From assembly GCA_010015675.1 (NCBI GenBank), contig ML977053.1:34574-98573 (forward strand): a DNA stretch of 64,000 bases. The letters are read 5' to 3'. Positions 47,999-59,723 of this stretch are shown here, piece after piece. This DNA is from Byssothecium circinans. Lineage: Eukaryota; Ascomycota; Dothideomycetes; Pleosporales; Massarinaceae. A program made the translations under genes and the position numbers. The notes beneath the pieces were generated by a model. That model saw nothing but the letters and a program-made list of their open reading frames with translations, made no database searches and was not told the DNA's origin. Position 1 is the first letter of the stretch, and each line of letters opens with the position of its first letter.

Positions 47999-50900
47999 CT
48001 GCGTTAGCGATCATCTTTTGAAAATGTGAAGTTGGATGGATGCTTCAAAGGGATTTGAGTGGATGGGATGATGTAGAGAAGATCCGAAATGAGTGGAGGG
48101 TGCGAGATAGTCCGGATTAGGTAGTCGCAGCCGAGGCTCGTGCATGTGGACGGTGGCTCCAGGATTGATACGTGCGGCATACGGTACACGGAACGAAGTC
48201 GTTTTGCTGACGTACCGGTATGCGGTATGATATGTACAGCCGGTGGGTACGGCCAGTGTGGTGGGAGGGCTGGTTTTGATTCGCACGTGATGGAAATTGC
48301 ATGCCGGTTCGATGTTGGGTTCAGCGATCAACCAAGCTAGCTGGTGGGCTAAACGTATTTATAAAACACCTTCTTATTATACGAGCCGTACGTAGGAATG
48401 TCGATCATCATGGAGTCGGCGGAATGTGTACTGGAATTGACGTCGCCGCATGGAGTATCGAAAGGTTATTTAGCCATGTGCGGTTTCCTGTCCAAAGACG
48501 AGAGAGATACACCGGAAGGGATCTAGGAGACATCTGGGGCGGAAACAGCAGATCCGGAATATTTGGTTGGCAGCAATGTTGATGAGGAGCTGAAATTCCC
48601 GAAGCGATGTCTGGTTTGCCACTGGATAACGCCGGTGCCGTTGATGGATAATTTGGCTAGCAACAAAGCAGTAGTCCTCGAAGGCATGATGTTCAGTAAA
48701 GAAGTTAACATACCCTCTGACTCGGTCTGGTAGTAGACATGCTGTGCACCGTAGGGTATCGTACATCTGCCGTTCTCCGATCGAGGTTGATGGCGATGGA
48801 GAAGGGATGAAGGGGGAGGAAATAGATTGGATACAGTTTGGCGGTAGTGGTAGAGGCGCCCTTATGGACGTCTCTCAGCCGTATATGTGGTTGAAGTTGA
48901 CTCTTCGCAAGCTCTCCCGAATTAGGAGTTCAGGTGGTAGGCAGCGGTGGAGAGGCGTAAATCTCAAGGTTGCGAGAATAGTGCGATGGAAAGGTGGTGA
49001 TGTGGTCTTTTCTGTTCGCTTGAGCTGTCCGGATATCACCAAGCTAGATGCTGAGATGCCGTACTTATATTCTGAACGTGAGCAGTCAATCAGTAGGCAT
49101 ACCGGCCTGGTGATCTCCACTGCGCCCTGATCAGTGAACTGGTCTTCGGCCCGGTCCACCACAATCCTTTAATTCACTCAATCCTTCTGTTCTGAACCCA
49201 TGCCTTTGTCTTAGATAGTGTAAAGGCCCCACAACCTCATATTCTCGTTAGCCTTAACGTTAAAAAGAAGAAAGCCAAGGGCGATGAAAAACAGACGACT
49301 CTCCAATCATGTTCCTTTCCGTAAGAAATGGGGCTCCAAATTGCGGCTCGAGTTATCACTTTCGGCTCGTAACGTTGACAGACATTAGTCCCGGGTACCT
49401 TTGCCTACAATGCAGGTCTTGGGGGCGTGTTTAGGGTTGTGTATGTCTCGCGTTTGCAAGAGCAGACGTCATGTGCGTGGCGCTTTTGCATGCAGGTACG
49501 ATTAGGCAGTCGGCAAACTGCCAATTGACGAGCTGCTGTCATTTCGTCGGTGCCTCGGAAGTAGATTGCTGAACGATGGCATTGGCTTCATTAGGTATGT
49601 AATTCCTACCAATACGAGGATTTTCGACCCCAAGACTCGTCGTCATGTTGGTGACAATTGAATTAGAGCCAGATTTCCACGCTCTTTTCGTACTCATTGC
49701 CTCTTGGAGTTGTGCGAGTAACAGGTAGGGGCCGGCAGCTCTATATCTGGACCGTGGCACCGGGTCGGTTTGCGGCTCCTGTAGACCTGCGGCCAGGGAG
49801 TCGGGATCCACATGTGGGCAAGTAAGACAGGAAGGGCCGGAAAGTTTTGGACAAATAGAAATCTTCAAGTCCAAATTGGAGGCATCTGTCGGCTTATTGT
49901 TACACCGTTGTCCATTTGGATGGTCACCCGATTCGGATTGCCAGGTGGGATGCTGAAGTTCTCGTATAGCAGTTTTAGTTTTGAGGCGCAAGCCACGATG
50001 TAGGTCCGTCCTTGTGAGTTGTAAGTGTTTCAGCCTTTCATACTGCTCAATTTATCGTCCTACTAAACTTCGGATAGCCTCTGCATCTCTTTGACGTTAA
50101 TTACGATACCATTTGCTCATTCGAGAATGTCTCAAAAGACTGAAGACATGTAGTGACCACTTCGCATCATCTTCGCGCATCCTAGGCGATCTGCAGAAAT
50201 CGGACTCTACCCTTGAAGACTCTCACAAGCGGTCAAGAAGGCAAACAGTGGTCGCATTCGGTGCAGGTGTAGATCATCCAATGCGAGATGAGTTTCGCTT
50301 TCGGCACAAGCCGACGTTGTCAATATCATCGGTGGTTTCCCTGACGAAGATACATGTCGTCTGTTGCCTGGGCTAGCAGCCTGAGGTTTCTTCAGCTGAG
50401 GGCCCCATACGTCGTATAGCAGACGTGCTCCCGTATCGCTTCTCTCTTGAGGCTGAATATAGCTGTGTCAAGGTAATTTTAGCCACGTCATTGGTCTTTT
50501 TATGGCAGAATTGTGCCAGAGAAATGCCGTATCGCACTAGCCATCTCCCTGTCGCCGACGTTGCCGCGGTGGCTATGCCTGCCACGTTGCACCATTCTCG
50601 ATCGGTGTCGATGCAATCCGCGCGGCCGTTTCGTAGGCATGATGGAACGCGTTTTGAGATCTCGTCGGTGATGAAAAGCTGTTGCCGCGGTGTCGGTGGT
50701 TGATAGTAAGATGGATCCCGTGAGAGTTGAGAGAGAAGGTGCGCACGCGACACCCGGAATAGGAGACACTGCAACAACCACCGTTCACGGGATCTGATAC
50801 CGACCTCCCGCAGAATCGGTACTTCCGGCATATCTACTTGGCATGCGTCAAAATCTCCAAGACTTCCAAGATTCCAAATCGCTGTCGCGTGAGGACCAAA

Positions 50901-51441
50901 GGGCGTTGAAGGTTCCTAGATTGTTGTATCAAGACAAAAGGATAATAACTACTAGTGATGGCACAAAGTCCAAAAAACGTCATCTCCCCTCAACAGATGC
51001 AAATCCAAGGCGCGGCACCCGGCTCCCAGGCGTTTTCTCTAAACGGCGTCATCGCGTTGTCAAGGTCATGCAAGCAAGGTCCCATCAATCTTGGAAAAGT
51101 GGAGTTAACCATGTCTACGCCAAGCTCATGTTTAGCATATCCCTTTTCTCGGCTTTGAGCGGGTATCTCTCCTTTGCGGGTGCTATTCCAATAATTCGAG
51201 GTAGTTGCTACTTTTCTCTTTCATCTTGCTCTCTGTTTCCCCCATCTTCTACTTCATCGCCCTCCTGGGATAACTGGAAGATTGGAAATTACCTTTCCCT
51301 CTTTCTTCATACTAGTATATACCGCGGGATATGTACGGCACTTAATTACACCTCCGCAAGCTTCAGATCGAGAACTGGCACCCGACTATAGGTCGGCCTC
51401 ACGAATCCTACGAACTATAAGGTGTTAAGTGATTCTTCACA
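47999..51441. other. Gene-poor region of 3.4 kb
   Basis: Besides a probable first exon of the GFA gene I see no supported gene. Several overlapping frames (48744-49130 plus, 49539-49991 minus, 50373-50831 minus, 50843-51391 plus) lack recognisable domains and typical splice context. No terminal repeats or transposase remnants were found. Confidence 0.45.
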
Positions 51442-52851
51442 ATGTCTACTTTGAACAACACCATACTATCGACAGATGAGCAATGGAATTCCAAGCCAGC
51501 GTGGAAGCTGCCGGGCTGGGTGGAACCACTGGTAAGTCGTTTTGAACATCTGTAAAAGTGATGTCAAACGTTTGACACAGCACTGTACTTTTGGCCTGCA
51601 GTTGTGCACATCTATTTGCCCCCGTGTTATATTTTATTGACAAGAAGAGTCTGACAATCTCTCAGGTGGTGGCTTCAATTCTGTTTGGGTTCATGTACCT
51701 CACCAGGCGGCAAAACTACAGAATATTCGGCGCATCGCGGGATAGCTATCTGGACAGGCCCGACTCGAACGGTTCCTCCGACAACCTCCTCGCACCCAGT
51801 TCAGACGAAGACAGCGAATACGAATCCGTCTCGACGACAAAGGACCCACCGAAACTACGTAGATGTTGTTGCTGCGTGCTCGCCCTACCCAACACGTCCC
51901 GCTTCCGAAACCACTTCCACTCGCGTATACTCCAAAAGTTCCCTTTCCTGATAGAGATGTTCTACTGGATCATCAACTACGCTTTCTACCGCATGACGTC
52001 GATTCTATCACAAAAGCTGTTCGCGGAGACAGGGATATGGGGTGTGGCTCAGGATCATGGGATTGCTGTGCTGGAGGCTGAAGAGTATGGGTGGTTGAGC
52101 TTCCTGTTTCCGATACGGGAGCGAGAGGTGCAGCAGTGGTTCATGCATGGACACCAGAATGCTCTGTCAACGCTGAATAGAGCCTATGCGTTGATTCACA
52201 TCCCTGGGACTGTCGGGTAACTAAACAAGCTGTCAGACTTGAAGACTGCGATACTAACCGTCCAATAGCTTCATCTGCTGGTACTATTACGTCGCGCCCT
52301 CGTTCGATACATTCGCCACCGTCCGTCGAACTATAACCTTGACCAACTTCTGTGCCTTCATGACCTTCATCGTCTACCCATGCATGCCTCCCCGTCTCCT
52401 ACCCAAGGAATACGGCTTCCTCGACACAGTCCGCCACGACGACGCGCAAAGTGTATGGATGAGCGGTAAATACGTCAATTCCCTCGCAGCCATGCCATCC
52501 ATGCATTTTGGCTACTCTTTCACCATCGGCGCCACACTGATCTACCACTCTGGAATCTTTCGACGAACGTTGGAGCAGGGCGAGTCGCGCAAGAATATGT
52601 TTTGGAAGCTGTTTTACTTGATTGTGGGAATTGGATATCCGGCGTTTATCCTCACGACGATTGTGGCTACGGCGAACCATTACTATATGGATGCCCTAGT
52701 TGCGATGGGATTTGTGCTCTTTTCGTTCTTGTGTAACAAGGTATTCTACGTTTTTATCCCACTGGAGGATCTTCTGTTGTATGTTATAAGGGCGGAGAAG
52801 CCGATTCCGACGACTGGACGGCGGTATCATGAGCAGGGTGGCAGGATATAG
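51442..52851 (+). CDS. PAP2-superfamily membrane enzyme (Aur1/Ipt1-type, PAP2_3-like)
   Basis: Integral membrane phosphotransferase or phosphatase of the PAP2 superfamily; relatives include inositol phosphorylceramide synthase. Exons 51442-51531, 51666-52216 and 52269-52851, 407 residues. The first junction (WVEPL|VVASILFGF) depends on the CTCTCAG acceptor at 51665, which restores frame; an ACACAG at 51580 does not. A Ser/Asp-rich cytosolic loop (about residues 50-90) with a Cys-Cys-Cys-Cys run follows the first helix. Catalytic motifs are in exon 3: SLAAMPSMHFGYSFT (Ser and His of motif 2) and ATANHYYMDALVA (His and Asp of motif 3). About six membrane helices are visible. The match to Aur1 is by motif only, and the real Aur1 is likely encoded elsewhere. 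MITE copy 2 lies about 200 bases downstream. Confidence 0.85.
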
Positions 52852-53054
52852 CTTTGGCGCTCACTTCGTACAACATGGGAATAGTGGGGGATTGACTGTT
52901 GGGCTCTTTTTGCATACCATCAGCGCCATAGAGGCATTTGAAGCATTGCGACTGGCGTTTAGTATTATCTTTTTGAGGTTGCTTAGATCGGCACGGTGCT
53001 CTTGTCCGTGAATTATTGAGACTATAGATTAGGGACGAAGATAGTATACCTAGG

Positions 53055-53275
53055 CACGCGGTTGAAAGAATTCCCCGCACACATAATACTCTCTCACTAA
53101 AAACTACCTACAATACCTAACACGTTAATTACTCTCTACTTTAACAAAACATAGAATTGTAAAGCTAGGCCTGCTCTATTACGTAGGAGTAAGAAGAGGT
53201 TAAAAGGGCTTCGTTGGGTGTAGGTAAATATAAGGTAAAGTTTTTTAGTGTGCGGCGAATTGTTTCAATCGCGTG
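53055..53275. mobile_element. MITE copy 2 (221 bp)
   Basis: Same length, inverted ends and orientation as the copy at 17296-17516, with about six substitutions between them. It has its own perfect 5-bp direct duplication, CTAGG, at 53050-53054 and 53276-53280. The element sits in the 3' flank of the PAP2-like gene and may contribute to its transcript end. Confidence 0.9.
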
Positions 53276-53280
53276 CTAGG

Positions 53281-53710
53281 TATCGAGTGTGTGCTGTACT
53301 TGTGGTGTTCTTGCCCCGTTGATGCTTCAAATATTGTATCATCATACGCAGTGAGTAATGCAGACTCAATTATCAAGGACCGTAAAGACCCATCATGGCT
53401 TCTTGTTGTGGTGGGAAGTCGTTCGTGTGAAAGAAGACGGGTTGATATGCCATTCAAAGAAAACGCTTGGCGTCACATGACAACTCGGAAGTGGAAGGTG
53501 GCCGATTGACCGCCGCCGCTCCTTGAATGCAAGGCCTCCCCACCAAATTCCTTATTCCACACATCCTCACCCTGAATACTACCACTCTGCCCGCGGCATT
53601 AACACCAAAAGCCTTGGTCTCATTCGGCTATCGTTATAGAAGGCTCTGGTTTTGCATCCTCGCCACGAACATAAACACCGACATCGAGACCTTTCACACG
53701 CATCACCATC
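53281..53710. other. Intergenic region upstream of the ArfGAP gene
   Basis: Promoter and leader of the ArfGAP gene; no gene seen. Confidence 0.55.
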
Positions 53711-55393
53711 ATGTCGGCACCGTTAGCCACGAAAACACAATCGCAGAACATTTTCGCCAAGTTGAAGGCCAAATCAGCGAACAAGGTAGGCATTTCACGA
53801 CTGGGCGTGTTAAGGGAGTGCGGGGAAGAAAGAATAGAGGCGTTAACAAGGGAATTTTTTTAGATCTGCTTCGATTGCGGCGCGAAGAACCCAACATGGA
53901 GTTCTGTACCATTTGGCATCTATCTCTGCTTGGACTGCTCTTCGAATCATCGTAATATGGGTGTACACATCTCGTTTGTGCGATCGACGAACCTAGATTG
54001 TACGCTTCCCCGCGTCCGATTGAGATACACAAGGGGGAGAATATGCTGACACGGTGCAGTGTGGCAATGGGATCAGCTCCGTATCATGAAGGTCGGCGGT
54101 AATGAGAGCGCTACCAAGTACTTCCAGACGCATGGCGGATCTGCTGCCCTCGCAAGCAAAGACCCAAAGGCGAAATACACGAGCAACGCAGCTACAAAGT
54201 ACAAGGAGGAGCTTGCGAGGCGAAGCGTGGCAGATGCTAGGCTGTATGTCGAGCTATATATAATATATGAGGGTAAAACTGACAATTGTCGCCCAGATAC
54301 CCAGAAGAGGTTGTAATTACAGACGTGCCTGAAGCAACTGGCAGCGACGGTACCAACACGCCCGCTGGCGATGAAGATGATTTCTTCTCTTCCTGGGATA
54401 AGCCGACTATTAAACGCCCCTCGAACCCACCCTCTCGCACCGGCACACCCCGAGCTCAGTCTCCTTTCCTGAAGCCTGGCGCGAATGGCGATGCTACTGC
54501 GCGGCCAAAGTCTCCACTCGCAGGAACTTCTGAGCCCTCGACACCCGCCGCGACCCCCTCCGCTAAACCGGCCGTTCGAAAGACTGCAACCGGAGCTGGG
54601 CCTAAGAAGAACATTTTGGGCGCAAAGAAGAAGGGCTTGGGGGCGAAGAAGGTGGCCGCTACTGATGGTCTGGATTTTGAGGCGGCCGAACGCAAAGCTC
54701 GCGAGGAAGCCGAGCGCATTGAGAAACTCGGTTACGACCCTGATGCTGAAGCCGCCGAAGCTGCCCCTACGGCGAAGCCGAAAGCTGCTGAAGCCTCCAA
54801 TATTATTTCCCCGACTCCGCTCTCTCCGCGCGGCGGTGGTTTTGGCTCGACTTCCAAGCCTGACAAATCAAGCCAGGACGTAGAAAGGTTGGGCATGGGC
54901 GTTGCGCGTCTAGGATTCGGTCAGGTCGCTGGTGGAAAGAAGACTGCAGCGCCAAAGAAAATGGGTGGATTTGGTAGTGTGAGCAGGGCTGTAGAGGCTG
55001 ATGACGAGAAGTTCGCGCGGGAGAAGTTTGGAACGCAGAAGGGTATCTCAAGTGATGAGTTCTTTGGAAGGAACGCTTACGATCCTGCGGCTAGCTCAGC
55101 GGCCAAAGAGAGGTTACAAGGTCAGTCTATTCCTGACTCGACTATCATGATTGAAGTTGCTAACGAATGAGATAGGCTTTGAAGGCGCCTCTGCGATCTC
55201 GTCAAATGCCTACTTTGGCCGTCCTGAAGACGACGCCGCGGAAGAAGACTACGGCGATCTGGAATCTGCGGCCAAAGATTTTGTCCGCAAATTTGGCATT
55301 ACCGCCAGCGACGACCTTGAGAACCTGTCCAGTCTACTAGGCGAAGGCGCGACGAGACTGCAGGGCGCTGTGCGGAATTATTTGAACTCGTAG
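53711..55393 (+). CDS. GLO3: ADP-ribosylation factor GTPase-activating protein (Glo3 type)
   Basis: ArfGAP that stimulates GTP hydrolysis on Arf1 during COPI vesicle transport between Golgi and ER. Exons 53711-53785, 53864-53999, 54060-54243, 54297-55120 and 55176-55393, 478 residues. The zinc finger has Cys 27, 30, 47 and 50 (C-x2-C-x16-C-x2-C), and the catalytic Arg finger is Arg 55 in [16 protein letters not shown]. The splice at 53999/54060 yields NLDLWQWDQLR. The middle is Ala/Pro/Lys-rich. The C-terminal part carries [13 protein letters not shown] and the [23 protein letters not shown] motif of the Glo3 regulatory region, and the last exon has an amphipathic [24 protein letters not shown] helix. 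This C-terminal set separates Glo3 (ArfGAP2/3) from Gcs1. Confidence 0.93.
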
Positions 55394-56074
55394 GACGATG
55401 AGAATATCCTGCTTTGATGCAGTTGCATCTTTTAACGAAGGGGACGTACTTGGTGTGAACATGGATGCTTGAGGAAGAGTGAGATGTGTAACAAGAGAGC
55501 AAGAGTGATGAGCCATGAGCAAAGAGCCAAGATGAAGTAGTCGTGGTGTGTATGTTAGAAGAGGGTGCAAGCCGCCTTTCCAGTTTCCTTAAGCATGAAA
55601 TATATCCTTTGCCCGCACTTATCGAAGGGATTTAGGAGACATTTCAAAACGTAATATATGTGGAGCACTGGAGGACTTTTGAAATCAATGAACATTCGAA
55701 GTAGCTTCTGATATCGATAAGCTAGCGCCTCGGCAAATTCACTTCCGCTATCATCTCTCCCGTCAACCTGTTCAAACAACTACTCGTTCGGGATTCATCG
55801 TGCTAGACGAACATGTCATTTTTGACGGGTGACGCCTCCCATAATAGCCGCTTGCACAGGGCTCGACGTCATATGTCAATCATATGATCGTCTATACCAC
55901 ATCCCATAGCTACTGCAGCTATCTACCCCTCTCCCACTCCTCTATGGTGGCGTATATATACTATCCGCTCTGCTCACTGAACAGGAAGAACATACCGTCG
56001 CTGTGGGACTCATCTCTCAGGCTTGATTAATTACGTACCGTTCATTCGTATATTCCCTACACATCATCACCACC
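55394..56074. other. Intergenic region with TATA-like element
   Basis: 3' flank of GLO3 and promoter of the DUF1989 gene. A TATATATA element at 55953-55960 lies about 115 bases upstream of the ATG at 56075 and is a plausible TATA box. Confidence 0.5.
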
Positions 56075-56833
56075 ATGACCACGCAAACCGTCCCCGCCCG
56101 CCGGGGCACCGCAACCCTCGTCCGCGCCGGCCAATCCATCAAAATCATAAACACTTTCGGAACCCAAGTCGTAGACACATGGGCATTCGCTGTACCCAGC
56201 TCTTCCGTCTCCACCACCGACGTCTCCGCCCCGCTCTACCCCAACGCCACGCCCACATCCATGACCTCGTACTCCGAGACCGCGAACACTGCCGCCTCAG
56301 CGCCAGAATACATGAGCATGAGCCACACACGAGCGAAACTGTGCAAGCTCACGCCCACCGTAGGCGATACACTTGTCAGCCAGAAACGCGCGCCCATGGT
56401 CAAGTTAGTAGAGGACACGAGCCCCGGGGTCCACGATACGTTGATCGCGGCATGCGATCGGTGGCGCTACAGTGAGCTCGGTGTTCAGGGGTACCACGAG
56501 TCCTGCACCGACAATTGCTGGGACGCACTCTTCGCGTTCTCGCAATCGGCAGACGCTGAAATCGCGGAAGTGCTGCAGGGCTTGCAGGCCAAGCTTGGAG
56601 GACGCGTTCCTGATCCGTTCAACCTGTTTATGAATATTCCGGTCTCGCAGGAGGAGGGTGCGGCGAAGAGGGGATTGAGCTTGAGCTTCGAGGGACCTGT
56701 TACGAAGGAGGGGGATTACGTGGTGTTGAGGGCGGAGAGGGATTTGGTGGTCGTTATGAGTGCGTGTCCGCAGGATGTGCTGGGGATTAATGGGAAGGAG
56801 CCGAAGGAAGCGCATTTTCAGGTTTTGGGTTGA
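56075..56833 (+). CDS. DUF1989 (urea carboxylase-associated) family protein
   Basis: Single exon, 252 residues, start in a CACCATGACC context. The family occurs in bacteria next to urea carboxylase and in fungi as stand-alone genes; its biochemical role is not settled, so only a loose link to urea or amine metabolism can be inferred. Seen: ARRGTATLVRAGQSIKIINTFGTQVVDTWAF at the start (a cupin-like strand pattern), SMSHTRAKLCKLTPTVGDTL, the HDTLIAACD and HESCTDNCWDAL segments with conserved His, Asp and Cys, PDPFNLFMNIPV and the end SACPQDVLGINGKEP. Full length, no signal peptide. The MFS permease 3 kb away is of a family that carries allantoate, ureidosuccinate or nicotinate, which is compatible but proves nothing. 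Confidence 0.9.
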   Translation: MTTQTVPARRGTATLVRAGQSIKIINTFGTQVVDTWAFAVPSSSVSTTDVSAPLYPNATPTSMTSYSETANTAASAPEYMSMSHTRAKLCKLTPTVGDTLVSQKRAPMVKLVEDTSPGVHDTLIAACDRWRYSELGVQGYHESCTDNCWDALFAFSQSADAEIAEVLQGLQAKLGGRVPDPFNLFMNIPVSQEEGAAKRGLSLSFEGPVTKEGDYVVLRAERDLVVVMSACPQDVLGINGKEPKEAHFQVLG

Positions 56834-57889
56834 GTAGGGGACTCTCTCTAAGTATCACTGTATGAAGATTTGTATGTACGACTTGGTTAGCGTCTCATAA
56901 TGGGACCACTTTAGCAAGTCCCACGTCGAAGCTCTACACCCCTGGCAGGTGCTTTACTTTACTTGATGGGTGTTTTTTTTTAGCTGACAAGATAGAGCAC
57001 ATCTTACATACTGCGGTTGGATTTGCTACGCTTGGTTGAGGTCTTGTGATTAATTCCTAGTTTGCCTCTTTTAGTGATCTCCAAGGATCTGTCGAGGAAC
57101 AGAGAAAGAGTTTCTGGTATGGGTTCTGCTATAATCACCACGGTGCAAACATCCGCTTGGTTAACGATGGAGAAGGATGCCAGCAACATGGCTGTGAGGA
57201 CTTTGCTGGAACAAGATCCGTAGGACTAGCAACGTTAGTGTCTAGGTTACCTTCTACAAATGCGTTAGTTACCGATGAACTTCTAATGGCTCTAGGAAAC
57301 AACGAGCGCAGCCTGTTGGTGATGGCAACTACTATTAACGAAGTTGATCTGTATGACGACAAGTTTGGTCTGTCTAACAATAAGTCTAATCTCTCCTCTA
57401 TTGGTAGCGGTATAGTAGACCTAGGATTAGAAGTTCCAGCGCTGCAGACCTCCCTATAGTCTTCAAACTACCCAAAGCACAGGCCATCGTGATTGAAACG
57501 TTCGCCTGCCGCTAGCAAAGAGACAAAAGGCATCCCTCCTAATAATGAAGACCCAACTGTCTGTGACTCTGAAGGCATTACGCGCTCTGAACTCGAGGCT
57601 GGTTAGGGACCTCTGTGAGCGCCTAGAGGCTTAATTAGCAGCCTATTCAGCACTCCCATGCGAGGCAGAAGAGGAAGATGTTGAATATCGCGTTTTATTA
57701 TGATACGCTGCATTCGTATGGTGGTAAATGATGTTTGGACCGATACAACGAAGTGTGACGGGCTTGTAGTGAATACCAACTTATACCATCCTGATTTCGA
57801 CTACGACCAAGAGTACGGAAAACTGAACGCTTACGGACAAAGTCTGCATCGTACCGCATCCCACTCACCTCTTCCCGCCGCCGACTCGC
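56834..57889. other. Gene-poor region with coding-like debris
   Basis: No intact gene. The plus strand at 57157-57459 is open for 100 residues without a recognisable domain. At about 57547-57690 a frame reads LKALRALNSRLVRDLCERLEA, stop, LAAYSALPCEAEEED, with TAA where a Gln codon would be natural. The base usage resembles the transposon at 61.7 kb; possibly an old mobile-element fragment. Confidence 0.35.
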
Positions 57890-58519
57890 ATGTATATGCC
57901 CACAGATGGGATGCTAGAAGTGTCGAGGTAGCTTTTCATAGGCCCGTGGGTGATTACGACGTCGGTGTCTTGCGCGATTGAGTGCTTCCAGATATCGCGG
58001 TCCGGTGCGTATCGGAAAGCCCAGTTTCCATACTTTGGGGTTATCGGTGAGCTGGATTGTGAGCTTTCCTCCGCGCACTGTTACTATGGTGCAGTTGTGG
58101 TTGAGGGCACGTGAGGCCTATCCAGTTTAAATGGCCCTTTTTCCTCCGGCCCTCATAAAGTGATGGAATGACATTTGCCCCTTTTTCGGCTTTACCAAAT
58201 CTTATTGCTCGGTTCGGTCTCTCGGTGCGCGAGCTGGATATTCTTGGTCGAGGAGGAGGTCGTGGTGCGTGGCGATGAGGGTGTTGTGAGCGTGCGGAAG
58301 GCGGCGGAGTCAGGAGATGTCGGTGAAGTGGCTATCTTGGGTTAGGTCGCCGGCGGGGACTGGGGGCGTTTCTTTGTGCTTTTCGGATACACACATTACT
58401 TTGACTGGTGGGTCAGTTACCGGTGCTGGTGGTAATGAGGTGGCGGAAGAGGTAAATAGAGGGGCGGTTGGTGTATGTAGAAGTAGGTTGCGAGGAAGAG
58501 GGTTGGGTTGAGGGGGCAT
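57890..58519 (-). pseudogene. Calcineurin-like metallophosphoesterase pseudogene
   Basis: Minus-strand pieces follow the family in order but in different frames. 58519-58310 contains VKVMCVSEKHKETPPVPAGDLTQ...FTDIS and then a stop. Around 58290-58200 comes LIATHHDLLLDQEYPAR. Around 58110-58000 come a GGKLTI strand and then, in a shifted frame, NWAFRYAPDRDIWKHSIAQDTDVVITHGP. Finally PICGHIHAS is in yet another frame near 57920. In functional relatives the first motif is SDTH and the third GNHD; here these read SEKH and THHD, so two metal-binding signatures are lost. The segment between PAGDL and LTQD is also shortened. The gene is broken by at least one stop and two or more frameshifts. Confidence 0.75.
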
Positions 58520-59723
58520 TGGCGGAAGGGAGTCGTTGGTGTTAGGTGGAAGAAGTTTGCTTGGGAGAGTGAGGGCCTCAGGGTGGATATCTCGAGATTG
58601 TCACGTTGGTGTTGTGCAAGATAAAGATAGGGCGGAAGGAAGAGGATATGTACTATAGTAGTTAATTGTGAGATGTTTGGTTTTATTATAGGCAACTGCA
58701 AAAGGCTTGAACCATAGATTGCTGTTGTCCCAAATGCACGGAGAAATACCTACTCCTTGCTCAACATCATCTGTACTGCGTGCCGATGTATGCACGCCGC
58801 AGTGGAATCATCGTAGGATTACTGCTGTGATAATGTCCATCAGGTGACTTAGCTGGGGCGTGTCTTCTGGTCTAAACCGCTACAGCAAAACCAAGGCGCC
58901 GGTAGTGACATTCACAGCATCCGCTTAGTGCCGCTCCTCCAAGATCGGCCCTATTTCCTCTACATCTTTCTCCCGTCCATGCATTATTGGACGGAACTTG
59001 CATATGGCGTATTTGGGACGGCGAGGTTTCTTCTGTTGTTCCTCGAATATTTAGGACCCATGGGCCACAGGACAGCATATTTCCATAGGTGGAATGGTAA
59101 CGACAGAAATACATTTGTCGCGTGCAGCCATCCGGAGGCGGGCCCAAAATGGCCAAGATTCAAGACTGACCCCGCATATTGGCACCCGCTGCATCAACGT
59201 CCCAACGATCGATAGGTCGTCACGATCGTAATACGGAGACGCACACGTGCTACCATGTTTGCCTCAGAGTCTAGGCTCCAAACATCTTCGATCTACGCAT
59301 GCTGAGACTATAGTGGCTTTGTCGCTTGTTTCTGTATGGGGCAGTTCCTCCTCTCCCAAGCTTCGGGGTCTCCTGTGGTCCATGAGCTTTTACTTGTCGG
59401 CCTTCGGATAGAGTCTTAAGCATTACGGCATGACACCTAGCATTAAGCCAATAGCGATGCTGTGTACTTTCCCTTACGTCGGGAGGCGTATTGTGCCAGC
59501 AAATCGATGCTTTCCCCAGCATTGGAATTGTATAGCCTTGACCTAGTCGCTTGGAAGCCAAGATACTTAGAGAATATAGGGAAAGTTGCCCCGGTCGGTC
59601 TAAATTTCCATATGTATAACAGGTGTTGGAGATCTCCAGAACCTGGGGAGCACTGCATCTTTGTGTACCTTGCAGCTGTACCTCTCATCGGGCCTCTCCA
59701 GGACCTCCTTCCAATAATCAACC
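58520..59723. other. Intergenic region upstream of the MFS gene
   Basis: Between the phosphoesterase relic and the MFS permease. Open frames at 58928-59215 and 59462-59779 show no recognisable product. The MFS promoter should lie in the last few hundred bases. Confidence 0.45.
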
